In this document: positions 11,590 to 24,067 of the stretch, piece after piece
How positions within the stretch are numbered: position 1 is the first letter of the stretch
Layout of the letters: the number at the start of each line of letters is the position of its first letter
Assembly (NCBI RefSeq): GCF_034190915.1
Contig: NW_026947484.1
Coordinates: forward strand, 185,188,982 to 185,252,981
Source: Cavia porcellus
Taxonomy: Eukaryota > Chordata > Mammalia > Rodentia > Caviidae
Length of the DNA: 64,000 nt
Direction: 5' to 3'
The notes under the pieces: model-generated
What the model saw: only the letters and a program-made list of their open reading frames with translations
Told to the model about the DNA's origin: nothing
The model's database searches: none
Translations under genes and position numbers: made by a program

Positions 11590-14500
11590 ACATTAAGGTC
11601 TCTTAAGTTGGATCTACCACTCAGTAATAAGCAAGTATTAGTTCATAGCTAATCAATTAATTATGTCTCAAAATTGTATCAGTTTATTGACTCATGAGAT
11701 GCCAAGATTCCTGCTTAAATATTACATACAGATAATTCTCTGGGAATGTTTTTAGAAGAAACAATAAAATAAGGAAACTGAGCTGCTTTCTTCAAAGTGA
11801 GAGGACATTACCCAATTCATCAAACTCAAATATAAAAAAAATTAAAGAGATAAAAGATGGTTTCATTTTTACCCTGCTTGTCTGAGCTTGACATGAACCT
11901 GCTCTTCTCTATGGTGCTCCTTTTCCTAGGATTTCAGTTTTTTATTGGAATCTAGATCATTAATTTCCTGGATCCAAGGTCACTGAACTATACCATTCTC
12001 TTTGCTAAGTCCCCATCTTACAGACTACTCAGCTGCATTCAATATAACATTTCGTAATATGTCTCTCCCTGTCTCTAGTTCCTCTATGGCAAAAGGTTAG
12101 AAAAGAGTTAAACAGATTTAAAGGCATAATAGAACAGTAAGTACACATAACTTTAAAGAAAACTATATAATGATACACCTATCATTTATACAAAAGCAAC
12201 ATAAATATCTTTGGGTGATAATTTGCTCATTTTAAGCTTTTTCTATAACTTTTAGTTAAGACACTAAAAATTCACAAACCACCTAGCAAAATATTTTCCA
12301 TAGCTCAAAGTTTGCTTATTTTCTAGGGATTGTTTTTTAAAAAGTCATTTGTTTCAATATACAAACTTTTAAAGTTTAATATACCTGAAATTGTGATAAC
12401 AACAGTAGAATGTTCAGTTGAAAAATCAATATTACATCTTTAATATTTTCTGTGTCTCTTTGCTGTGTATTTGCTGTGTTTCTTTATTCCTTTATCAGTG
12501 AGGGTAACTGAGTCACTTTGCTCATGAATTAATGATGGGTGAGTAACAATTTGCTCTCTTATCCATCACTAAACACAAATATGTTTCCCTTTTTGGAGCA
12601 CATTAGTGTAAAGATCAGTGCAGGACTTAAAATCAGTTGACCCACCAGCATGATCAATTGAGTTTATGAGGGGTTCCCAATACCTTCTGGGATGAAGAGT
12701 AACCAAAACTAATCTAAGTCCAACTATAATCCATTGAGTAAAGGTTTCTCACTTATCACTAGATTAAGAGTCTGATTAGAACGCGTCATGATGCAATATT
12801 GAAACAAATGAGAACTTTCAACTGCATTCAGCCAGCCCTAGACGCAAACCATTATCCAGGATGAAAATTCAATACCTCAGTAGTGCAATAAAAAACAGAT
12901 ATTTACGTTGACAATGGAATTATAGACTCTTGGATTTAATAGGTTCTTGAGATTTTATTCATTCTAAACAAAAGTATTTGTATCTGCGCATAAATATATC
13001 AGCTAACTACACACGATATTTCATGTGCAGGTATCTTACGTTCTATCTACTCTGATAGCTAATAGTCCTCATTTAATTCTTCCTTGTGCTTAACACTTCT
13101 CTTGCTAGATTATATATCAAACTCACCATTTAGCAGTTATAAACTAATATATTAGTGTTGCCAATATTTATTAATGAATACAAAGTTACACTTCACATTT
13201 TTATTGTCCCAAATTGAATATACTATTCATTTACTTCCATCCCACACCTTTCTCAACTGGCAAACAAAGTATACAAGATAACTTTGACAATGTTATTCTC
13301 TTATTTCTAAAAGCGATTTAACGATCCATTATTAATCACTTAAATGATCAATCATTGATATTTCACAAATGTTGATGATGGACTGCCAAAAGTTAGGTTT
13401 TAACCTTATGTGGTTACTAAGTTACACTTATTTTAGGGCGATAAGAAAAAAACACCAAGGTAAATTTTTGCTTACAAATAAGATGCCTGATGATATTGCT
13501 GAAACCATTATGAGTTCTGAGGAATTTTCAGTGTTGTTCTGCTTATATCGAATCATTTCCTCATTAGTTTTACTAATGTTTCAGTTATATGATGGTTTCT
13601 TGAGTCATTTTAAAATTTTACTGTCAATTAACTTGTTGTAGAGTCTGTATCCCCAAAATTGTCTGTCACTTCCTCTTCTATTTCCCATTTTCCCCAAAAG
13701 TACTATTCATATTTTATCACTGTCCCCCCAAAATATCAGTGGCTTGTCTTGAATAAAATGATATCACTGGGATAAGCCTGAATTACTCAGTAGGATGTTA
13801 ACAAGAAGACTTCAACTGCATTTTCTACTAACTGTTAAAAATAGTTTTTAATAATATTGTAATTTCCTGTCCTCCACTGCTTTCAAAATTTCAGTTTTAC
13901 AGTTTAGCTCAGTTTCCCCTATAATCACACACTAATTTTTTAGATTATATTTTCTAGCAAATGATATGGCTACAGTCGTTCTTTTGCACCTGCTTTTATT
14001 TTGTTGTTGTGATGTGTTCATCATTTTACATTCTGGAGGCAATTCTTTGGTAAGTGACACTTCTGTGTCACTCCTGAAACCAATATTGAATTCCTCCTCA
14101 GAACTCGTATCATTGCCTGAGCTGAAAATAAACACACTACTTATATAACTTTTTTTCCAGGATAGAAATTCCTGCATAACAGAAATACAGCTATCAATGA
14201 TTCTATACTATCTTTGAAAATAATATATACTCATGTCACTTTTTATATTTCCACAGCATGGTTAACTCAGTGTTTTAGGAAAAGCTATGGAATTCTTCTA
14301 TTTTAGAATGAAAGTACTTCTTGTTCAAATCTTAAAGGAACAAATATATATGTATTAATTCTTTCATCATAGGGATACTGGCTAAGCAGTGCATTTGCTG
14401 AACAGTTTCTGATTTTAAATAGAAAACTTGAATATATAGATCATTTTTCAGTAGGTTTCAAAAGCATTACAGTGTTTCTTTCTTTGTAAAAGCATTTTAG

Positions 14501-14739
14501 TCTGACTACACTGTAAAGAACAAAATCCAAAGAAGCTTCTTAAGGATCAAAATGAAATAAATATATATTTACTAACTTCCCATCATGAAAGAGTTTAATA
14601 TGTGTCAAAAATGTGTACTAATAAAAAGAAACTTGTTTAAACGTGCAGGTACAATTTGTTTCACTTAAAATTATGTTCTCAACGTTGATCCTTTTACCTA
14701 CAAATATCTCAAGTTTATTTTTATGCCAGAGTAGTGAGA
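11590..14739. other. Unassigned intergenic sequence
   Basis: About 3 kb of AT-rich DNA without a recognised repeat, exon or RNA gene. Overlapping frames at 13369-13641, 13932-14177 and 13966-14148 have no recognisable domains. Old repeats beyond recognition by eye are likely. Confidence 0.35.
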
Positions 14740-15000
14740 AATCTAAATGGTAAACAAGGAACAAAATGAAGTTTGGATATTGGGAAGTTGGGAAGTGTTC
14801 AAATGGGAAGAGGAACAGGGAGGAAGGGGAAAAGAGGAAAGGAAATGGTAAAAAGTTAAAAAGAGTAAAAAGAAAACAACAGAAACAAAGTTTTGTAAAC
14901 GGGCAGGGGAGGAAAGATTGAAGGGAAGAGAATGGATAAAAATTAACAAATATACAAATTTGCTATGACGAATGTGAAGATTATATATGTCCAAAGTATA
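14740..15000 (+). repeat. Purine-rich tract, possible L1 3' UTR
   Basis: Almost pure A/G over about 200 bases on the plus strand, followed by cgaatgtgaagattatatat and an A/T-rich end. L1 3' UTRs often carry a polypurine tract followed by a short unique stretch and an A-rich tail, so this may be a sense L1 3' end. The link is by composition only. The minus-strand frame over it is an artefact. Confidence 0.4.
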
Positions 15001-16200
15001 CCAATAGTAATAATTTTAAAACAATTTTTTTAAAAAAGAAGCTTGCTTAAATTGTTCAAAAGCTGATGTGATTAAAAAATTTAAACTTAAGATTCAGTGA
15101 GCAACTAATTTTCTTTCAGTGTCTTTCCCTTCCAAGTTCAATGAATATACTGCATAAAGGAAAGGACTTGTCTAAAACGACTTGCTGTATCTGTGTTCCC
15201 ACAAGAATGCTTTGGGGCCCTGTAGATGAAGAGCAGAGAGATTTTTAAGCTATCTGTAGAACAAAATCTTTTTGGATAAGGATCACCAGAGTCCCACACT
15301 GGAATTAACATCATATGCCAAATGAAAAATTGATCCCTGTAGATCCTGTGGCTCAAAACTGCCTTTAGATGCCCAAGGTTGATGAGAACATATGAAGTAG
15401 TGAAGACTAACCTTCATGGTGGGCCTAGTACAAAGGAAAATCTGGCTGATTTATCACGGTAGTGACATTGATTTTCAATATGCAGCAGAAGATGTTTTTA
15501 ATCTTCAGTAATAATTTTATTTATCAAAAATTTATAATTATAGTCATTTCTTATTGGTATGTTGTACTTTGTTGAAAAGTTTGATTATACACTTCAGCAA
15601 AACTATTGGCTGCCAGTTCATAAAACATTAGCAATTTTGCTATGAATAATACTGAAAATGTTTATCAGATATACATCAAAAGCAATGTTTATAACACAAA
15701 GAACTGATACAATTTAGCAAGATGAATGTTACAGAAAAAATCAAAATTTAACAGTATTTTATTTTATTTAAATTATATTCTAAGCACTTCCTTTGGATAT
15801 AAAGAGCATTTAATCTATTACGAGACTGTAAAAGAATTCAAAAGAAGCTCTTCAGTTTGCCTTCCATTACTAAAACATTCACCATAAACACTGCGGCTTT
15901 GTAAATCTGTGTGAAGTAGTATTTCGTTGTAAGAGAAGGTTTTGTCATTTAAATATATATTATTTAATTTTGACCGGCACTTAGAATAATGGAACTAACT
16001 TGTACTAAAAGAAAATAACTGCAGGTTTACCTATTCCATAAAATGCTTAATGGATTTTGTTATCACCAGGAAAACAAGCAAAAGTATATTGCAACCTTAA
16101 GAAATCAATAATTTTTTATTCTGTTTGATCCAGCATTAACCCAAAGGTGTAACAAACTGGTTTTCGGAGACTAGATTCCATCAGTGTGTAATAGACACTC
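15001..16200. other. Unassigned intergenic sequence
   Basis: Nothing supported. The minus frame at 15138-15356 has no recognisable domain. Confidence 0.35.
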
Positions 16201-16226
16201 AAAAAAAAAAAAAAAAAAAAAAAAAA
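16201..16226 (+). repeat. Poly(A) run
   Basis: A26 followed by an A-rich tail with G and C interruptions (gaaacaaaaaacaaaaac). It may be the tail of an unrecognised retroposon, but no body is identifiable upstream. Confidence 0.85.
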
Positions 16227-17039
16227 GAAACAAAAAACAAAAACAAGAAAGAAAGAAAATACACACATTATTATTAAAGATTATTTAAATGATTTTGTTT
16301 ATTGAATTTTTACTTCATGTGACAAATATTTGCATTAGCAAATTGTAAATATTTTTACATACTGTTTTCTATATTCAAAAAGAAACCGCAAAATTTGTTT
16401 AAGTATCACCCAATTTTAAAGGTTTAAATAGGTTCTGTTTGGGACTAACTTTTGAAATCATTAGAATTCCAGCAAGATTGAGTGTACTTGATTTTAGAGA
16501 TTGGGATATCAATGATCAGTGACATTTCTGTTTTTACCAACCTAGTCTCTCAGAATCATCTTATTAACAATATAATAATTTTAGTACATGGAGTTTTCCA
16601 AACAAAGCAACAAAACAACAACTTTACTGTATTTTATTTGATATACTATTCAGGTTTTTAAAAAAAAAAATTGAACCTTTTTCCTATTGTAGAAAATGGT
16701 TTTAGCAATGGAAATGTTAATTCCACAAATGTATTTATGTACTTATGAAGTATTGTTTATGTATTATGGTTGTGAATTTGATATAGTATGGCAATATCTC
16801 TCTGCATTTGTAAATGTGGCACTCCACATGAGCATGTATGTATATAAATACACTTTACTGTTTTTTCTAAAAGTCATCTTAAGTATGCATGTGTCAAAAT
16901 GCAAACTTTTATATCACATTTATTTCTTTTTGTTTCTCTTCTGCCTTTAGGTTAAGGTGCTGCACTGATTTTATATAAGGAAAGCAAACTGTATTCCTGT
17001 GGATTTCACTGAGAAAAGTAAAATAAAGAGTGGCATTTC
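16227..17039. other. Unassigned AT-rich sequence
   Basis: No supported feature. The frame at 16696-16950 is C/Y/M-rich, lacks a domain and is not called. Confidence 0.35.
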
Positions 17040-17180
17040 CTCTGATAAAACTCAAAATCGGTGGCCTGGAGAGTCAAAGAAGGTCGCATCAGCCGGCTTT
17101 ATTTCCAGATGATTGTACATTCCCCTAAGGATGTAATTTACCAAACACATTGAATTTGCTGCAAGAATTAAACATGATTC
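17040..17180. other. Candidate conserved non-coding block (CpG retained)
   Basis: Within very AT-rich, CpG-poor surroundings this short stretch keeps three CpGs (in aatcggtgg, ggtcgcatc and agccggctt) and is not a recognised repeat. Methylated neutral mammalian DNA loses CpGs quickly, so a cluster outside a young transposon hints at constraint. Inference only. Confidence 0.3.
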
Positions 17181-19319
17181 AGACCACAATAGATACAATA
17201 AATATTGAATGAATATAAAATTAAAGCAATGCCTAAGGTTAGAGAAGGATGAAATTTTCTGATGGAATTAAGAATCAGTGAATATGAGTGCTATGAAGTG
17301 CATCAAAGTTCTAAATCTCCAAGAAATAAAAATGATGACAAAGATAATCAATGTGAATTAAGAAAGATAGTTATGTAAGAATTCATGAAGAGGGGGTGAT
17401 TTAGAATGTCAAAGACACATTTTTATGTGTTTTTGTCCAATTTTAAGAAAATTTAAGGTGTCTTTTTTGTATATCTATGAAATAAGAAGAAACAAATGAT
17501 CCTAGAATACAGATAAAAATTAGAAATAATTTCCAGCCCTTCAGATCATTCATAGAGTGACAATAAATTCACAACCAATGTAGAAAGTATATCACAATTT
17601 TTTTTTTACTAAGAATTTCAGAAAATAGACATGCACTCGGCTTCCAATAGTGACTTTGATTCTGCTGACCCATCTAGAATTTTATTTATTTTTAAAAAAC
17701 ATGAAATAATGATGTTTCTTTATACGACAATGATATACAATAATGATATTCAATGAAGAAGAGAGTATTGTTTTCTGGGGTGTCGCCTTTTTGATTGAAG
17801 GCGAAAATGTTGTAAAGTTTTAAAAGCATTTACAGTAATGATTCTGAAAAAGGTAATTAAAGTTGTGAAACTCACAGATTAAGAAAATGGCTCAGATGGC
17901 TACTAAGGGCTGATTTTAGAATGGAATACTTCCTGCCTAATGGCTTTTTCCTCTCAGAGATCTGGGATTTAAATTATAAAGAGCATGTAAGCTAAAGCCT
18001 CAGAAGGTCTGTGAAATAAAATCTATCAACGCATCCATGAATATGAATGATGGAAAATGGGTAGCTCAAAGGGTGAAATTGTTTATAAGTTGTATATCCG
18101 TTTACATTTACTGGCATTATATAACATGATTTGTAATAATTTGCTTATAACGATAAACTGCTCTTTTGTTGTTTTAAGACTAAAATTTGGAGAAACAAAC
18201 ATTTGTGCTAGTGCACACACATGCATAAATCTGTACTGTGGAGGGCAAGAAGGTGGGAAAATGTCCACATTAAAGAAATCCAAATGGCAATGAAATCTCT
18301 AATTTATTAATGTCCATAGTATGAGCTCTCATACGATGACTCACATAAATATATCAATTCAGAACTCATGCACTATCTCTTTGCATTTAGAGGCATAATT
18401 TTATTTTTTTCTCCTGGAAAGAGCTTCAGTTATGTACTAGTTGAATTACTGAAGCTTAAAGCTCTGCAAAATGGAGGTGCCTTCGCTGCATCCATTCTAA
18501 GACCAATTAAATAGAAAAATGAAAAGTCTAGAACATTTCAGCCCTATGATTACCCCATGTGACTTTTCCTTCTCCTTTTTGGTTGCTATCTTAAGAATTT
18601 ATTATGCATTCTGGTTGAGATATGACAAATGCCATCCCCAAATATGACTCTTCAAATTCTTTCTAGGTTCTGTGTCATCCTAAATACATAAATCTATGGT
18701 GGAATGACACTGGAGTGCTAGGCAGGAAACAGCAGTTGAGGAAAAGGATACTGATTACTCTGTTGAAGGCCTTTCAATGCAGAAGCCTGATTTTTCAAAT
18801 TTGGAGTTAAAAGTTGAATGACAATTTACTAACAAGTGGAAAGGACATTAGAGGGCACCCTAGCCCAACTTTCTATTTAGTTAAGCATTCTGGGTGGACA
18901 GAAAAATGCAAAAGTGCTTATATACTGACATCTCCCAGATATACAATAATGCTGATTCCTCTAAAGCATGAAAAGAAAGCTGTCATGAAGAGATTTCTCC
19001 ATAGAGGACTTACCAGTATTTGAAGTTTTGGTCCTCACTCAGCAGCACAAGGCCTTTCCTGTGGACTGTGATGCACTGCTCTGTCTCATTTCTGCCCTTT
19101 CACACTTACCTGTACTAACACATCTCTCCACAAGTCAGAGTCATTGTTACACGATATTGAAACACACCTCTGATGACTTAGCAATGCCCTTCAAGGTGAC
19201 CGTCTGTCTTGGACCCTCACATTACATTCATACAGTCTGTGGGGAACAGAACAGTGGAAGGTTATTTATTAATGAGATATGTTGGCCCTGGAACTTGTAA
19301 TCTGAATGAATTTATTTAA
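17181..19319. other. Unassigned intergenic sequence with a small CG-containing hairpin
   Basis: No exon or repeat is recognised. At 17783-17804 a perfect 7-bp stem (tcgcctt / aaggcga, 8-base loop) contains two CpGs. Frames at 18057-18293, 18814-19023 and 19028-19300 have no domains or conserved motifs that I recognise. Confidence 0.35.
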
Positions 19320-19840
19320 TCATTCCTTTCAATTGACGGGGTGTGCAAATGTTAAGCTTGAGTTAAACGATGCCATTAGCAGATGGCACTGACACAGACA
19401 TGTTTTACAATCCCTGATGTAGCTCTTATGCCTGTGAGTGATCTATAGCAAAGCAGTAAATAACATTCACATGATGTCTCTGAATAGGTCACAACATAGT
19501 CAGGGAATGAAAAATGAAGATGAGCCGTAACCTAGTTAGCAGCCCCCAAATGATCTTCAGCAAGGCTAATTCATCTGGTCACAGACAAATAACAGAATTT
19601 TCTTCTTCCTGCTTCTCAAGAACTGACATTTTTACTTTAAATGTGAAAGGTTATTAAATTGCATTTTAGAAGTTGACGGAAAAGCATTCCATCAGAGGAA
19701 ATAATATCCTATTATGTGTTGCATGGTGCACACATTAGTGCTTTGGAGCCGTAACAGTTTGCACCCCACCGATATCCTGTGCGTTATACCTGGTGCTGAC
19801 CTTTCGTGATTAATCTGAAAGGATGATCCTGAGCATAAGC
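19320..19840. other. Candidate conserved non-coding element (CpG-retaining block)
   Basis: About 500 bases with no recognised repeat and an unusual number of surviving CpGs for this neighbourhood: in ttgacgggg, aacgatgcc, agccgtaac, ttgacggaa, gagccgtaa, ccaccgata, gtgcgttat and tttcgtgat. Base composition is balanced compared with the AT-rich flanks, and there is no open frame. These traits are typical of distal enhancers but do not prove it. Confidence 0.35.
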
Positions 19841-22800
19841 AACCTGAAAGAGCACTGTGTCTTCTACAGATATTTTAATTATACTTTTATTTTTCAAAGG
19901 CATTTAATATAATCATATTGTTTTCAAAATTCATGTTAGTCAATCTCTGTCTTTAAAAATTAATTGCCAAAATGGAAATATTTTAAAAGTTTGTGCAAAC
20001 TGACTTTGTCAGAATTTCCACCAAACAGTATGTAAAATAAAAAGCTATAAACATATATCATGAAGGGTTTTTATTAAATATCTTTTTCTACATTTGGTGA
20101 GAAAACTATACTGATGAAAAACAATGTAGTATTGACTCCATATTTCCCCAAAGCTACCCTTCTCCCAGGGAAATGAAATAAAGAATAGATGAAAAAAGTA
20201 AAATTGATTTTTTATGTTATTCACTAAATTTTTAAATATGAAATGGCACATAAAATCAATGTTGTACATTAAACCTTGTACTGTATGCTAATTGCTACAT
20301 AATTGTATGATATATAGTTAAAATATTTGTTATTTATATTCTTTATATTGTTCAGAGGGAATCCCTTCAGACTCATTCGATATTATTAAACCACTTAATC
20401 TACTTAAGATCATTTAGAACAAAGAACTTTTGGAGAAGAATGTAAGATATAATGTTTCATGTAGTCAAATATTTTTATAGTATAGTTTGAGCAATAAGGG
20501 GAAAATGAAAAATCTTTCATCAATTTTTAATATAGAACTATTGATAATCTGACAGCTTTTATTAATGTAATTATTTTGATTAGCTCCATGGTATTTAATA
20601 TGAACAATATGATGTAGTAGAAAGACTAGGCTCACTTGCCGAGTAGCACTGAATTAGATTTTCAGTATTAAATACTAGCTTCTGTCCAAAACCTCAGTAT
20701 AATTATTTATAAACAAACAAAAACTAAAATATCAACAGGAATTCTGATAAATGATAAGCAGATGTGGGATAAAAAAGAGATGCATTTAGATCAGTAATGA
20801 TTAAATAATATAACTATATCATGCATCTTTAAAATTATCCAGTGCCCTAAAAATGTCTTTTAACCATATAATTTTATCAAGATACCTTCCTATTTTATTC
20901 ATTTTTAAAAACCTTTGTAATCAATTTTTTGTAAAATATTACCTACATGTGATCTTTAAAAAAATATGATCAACATTGTTACTAGGCATACAAGTAATGC
21001 ATGATATACATGTAAAAGCAAGAAAGTTCTATTGTTTATAACAATCCATAGCTCAATAGTACAGATAACTCATCCTCAAATATATTTTCTTGCTATTTGT
21101 ATTTTTTTTACTGTTTGAAAGTCAGAAGGCTTAGACACATACCATTCGATCTCATCACCATTTATAAGTAAGCATGTATTACCCTACATGTGTTTTTAAT
21201 TTGTGCATGTAAGTCATGTGTATGTATTTACCTGCGTACCTCTACTATACACATTAAACAAATTTTTGATTCAAAAATCCAAAGTATATCCTACTGTCTG
21301 CTATTAAACTTTATCACTGCAAATTAATATTTTCCTTATGACTGAATTTATTTTAAAATATGTAGAGTTTTAAAAAATTTCTTGAGAATCTGACTTCAGG
21401 TGAGGAAATTCTCTTTTTCTTACGTAGCAGAATTAATTTTAAATATACTTGGGAATCTATATCAATTCTGGAGTATTCATTGTCTTAAAATAGTAATCCA
21501 TACTTGTTTTACAAGTAAAATTTAGAGAAGATACTTAGGACAGTTAAGAAGATATTTTGTTCAGTTCACTGAAGTGGGGAGAATGTTCAATCAAGAAATA
21601 CCTCAGGAAAAGGGCTGGGTCGAGAGATTTTGTAAGGAAAGCTAGGAAGAGTACAGTGGTCTTGTCTAAATCACGTGAAGTAAAGTTATAGAGTCTTACC
21701 AGAGTCATGTGGGAGAAGAGAGGTGTTCACTATTAACATTCTAGAAGATAAAAAGGTTAAAGGATATTTTAGCTATCATTCTTTTCCCATACAGGATTTG
21801 AGCACAACCAATTTGTCAGGTCTTATTAATAAAAAAAGAGAAAAAAAGTGAATTTTTACAAAGACAAAGCTAAATAAAAAGTGATGTTGATTTTTCAAAA
21901 TATGTATTTTTCATAATTCATCATGAAAGTGATATTGAATGAAATAATATCAAAGATATAGTAATCCAACTCACACAAATACAACTCTGGTGAAGTTTCA
22001 TTATCATTTAATATTTAAGGCATGGTATTAATCTCTCCTATTGCATAGCAGGATGAGCTCCCTTTTTATAATCATCATCCTCTGTAGCATTTCACAGGAA
22101 TTACAGAGAAAGGGGCGAATTTCTTACTTCATTTAAATTAGCATGGGCCTGTACAGTGGTCTTAAGCCATCACTGTATGCCATTCTCCTCTGTCCATAGA
22201 CTGCTACCCAGAACACACCCAGTTAATCCCAGAGACTTAAAAAATTACCAGCATCCATCTCTAACTACAATTCCCATTTTGACACTACTTGTCACTTTAA
22301 AAAACTTTTACTCAGTTAATTCCCAAGGATCTTAACAAAACAAAACATTTCACAAGATATTACTGAAAGCTCAGGGAAAGTAACATAGCATTGTACCAGA
22401 GAGTAATGTCAAATTGCTGAACTGGGGCTATTTCCATTTTACCAAAGACCATCCCAATTAAATTTCTGAATCCTGTGAAGATATTTAATATCGTGGGTAT
22501 TATCCCAAAATGTATTTCATTCTCTTTCTTGCTTTCTGAACAAACTGCTAAAGGAACTATGTCACAAAACAATATTGTATGAAATGTTTCATTTTTAAAC
22601 ACAACTGTCAACCATGAATAGATGTTTAAAATAAATAGGTGTGACACATTTAAATCATTTTGTAACCAATTAATTTGATATAATTCATGTCCAAATCTGA
22701 TGTCCATGTCATCATTAACCCTTTTCAAACACTTTTAATTCAATTCCAGTACCACCTTTAATAACTCTCTACTTAATAAAGGAAGATAGAGATTAATTTC

Positions 22801-23656
22801 TGTTCTCAACCCCATAAATGCTAGCAATGCAGATGGTACTTATAGGCTAATTAAGGTATCAAGAATTAATTAACAAATTGTCAGCTCTGCCTATGCTTAC
22901 ACAAATTGGCAAGCAAATGACTTGGAATTGTTTACTACCAGAGACCTGGCCTAGATCCTCAATCTCCCAAGTGAGTGTATGGTGAAGGCTTAAATAAATG
23001 AGACAAGTGGTATTATTTGAGGGCTCCAGGCAGATCAAAACCCCCTGTAGAGTTCTAGACTTTGGAGGCTAAGACAAGTAATATCTCTGGGTGGCCCATA
23101 TTTATTTAGTATTCAAACAAGGAAGTGGTTAGAGGGGAACTCTCAGAAAACTGAACAGATCTTGGGAGGGGTTCAAGGACTTTTTCCAAGTAACAGATTA
23201 TGTTTATTTTAGGAGAACTATCTTATGTTAATTTTGGAGAAATATCTTAGGAGAAGATCTCCATGTTGCATTTCACTACAGGAGTGAAATGCCTGCAGCT
23301 ACAGTCTTTATTTATGTAATTGGAGTTAAGGCAAAGTGTCCTCAGCTATGACATTATCTTGCCTTTTAAGGCGTTTCTTTGTTCTCCATTCATCCATGCC
23401 CTGGCCATGCTGCAGCCCTGTGTGTTCAATTTTCAGTTTCAACACTCTCAACACAATCAATCTGAACTGGTAAAACATCTGTCACTCATCCTCAGGGTGG
23501 TTTAGAGCCTTCAGCAAGAGACCTGAAGTCGCCTCTTGGGTTCTCTACTGGCAATGTTTTTATATTATTTACTGATCTCTGCTAATAGAATTTGACTGGA
23601 TAGCAATATATCCTATTAGGTTATTGGTTCTCTGAAGTTTCTATTATTTTTATATT
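19841..23656. other. Unassigned intergenic sequence, possible MIR remnant
   Basis: No exon or RNA gene. Around 20608-20720 the order gatgtagtagaaagactagg, then attagattttcagtatt, then cctcagtataattattta resembles a worn MIR SINE in sense; support is weak. A 122-codon minus frame (22360-22728) has no recognisable domain. 23000-23600 may belong to the retroviral LTR to its right but I could not show it. Confidence 0.35.
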
Positions 23657-24067
23657 GAAGCAGAAAAGCCCCTTTATTGTGTTTTTATTTTTTCAACCCG
23701 CCCTACATAAGAACTCCTCATTTGTCATTCTCAGATGCCTGCTGTTCACTTCCTGGTTCTTCATGGCATGGACATCTTAGGCACTAGATTTCCATTCCCC
23801 CTTTGACCCACTTGTTTCCCAAAGTCACGGGACCTGTAGCTGCCCTATCAAAAACCTGACTCTATACATGACTTTATACTTCCTGTTCTGACTGTATACT
23901 TCCTGTTTGTAAACACCTATAAAAATTCCAGATCATCAGAAGGAAAGGCTTGATTTTCTTTGTTTTTGGGAGTGAGCCTGACCAGAAAGATGAATATAAA
24001 GCAAAGCTATTAATTGCCTCCATATCCTGGGTGTCGATTCAGTGTTTCTGCCAGCTGTAGCATTACA
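23657..24067 (+). mobile_element. Probable solo retroviral LTR
   Basis: The block starts tgaagcagaaaagccccttt and ends cagctgtagcattaca, giving TG...CA termini. A TATA box (tataaaa, 23918-23924) follows a C/T-rich promoter-like stretch with repeated acttcctg. An ATG-poor R/U5-like tail contains a polyadenylation-like aatataaag (23993) and a G/T-rich stretch ending near 24067. No gag, pol or env sequence follows. The ERV class is not resolved and no clean target duplication was found. Confidence 0.5.

Noticed and set aside
22360..22728. 122-codon minus-strand frame
   Set aside because: Longest frame in the window but without a recognised motif, signal or neighbouring exon; composition resembles random translation.
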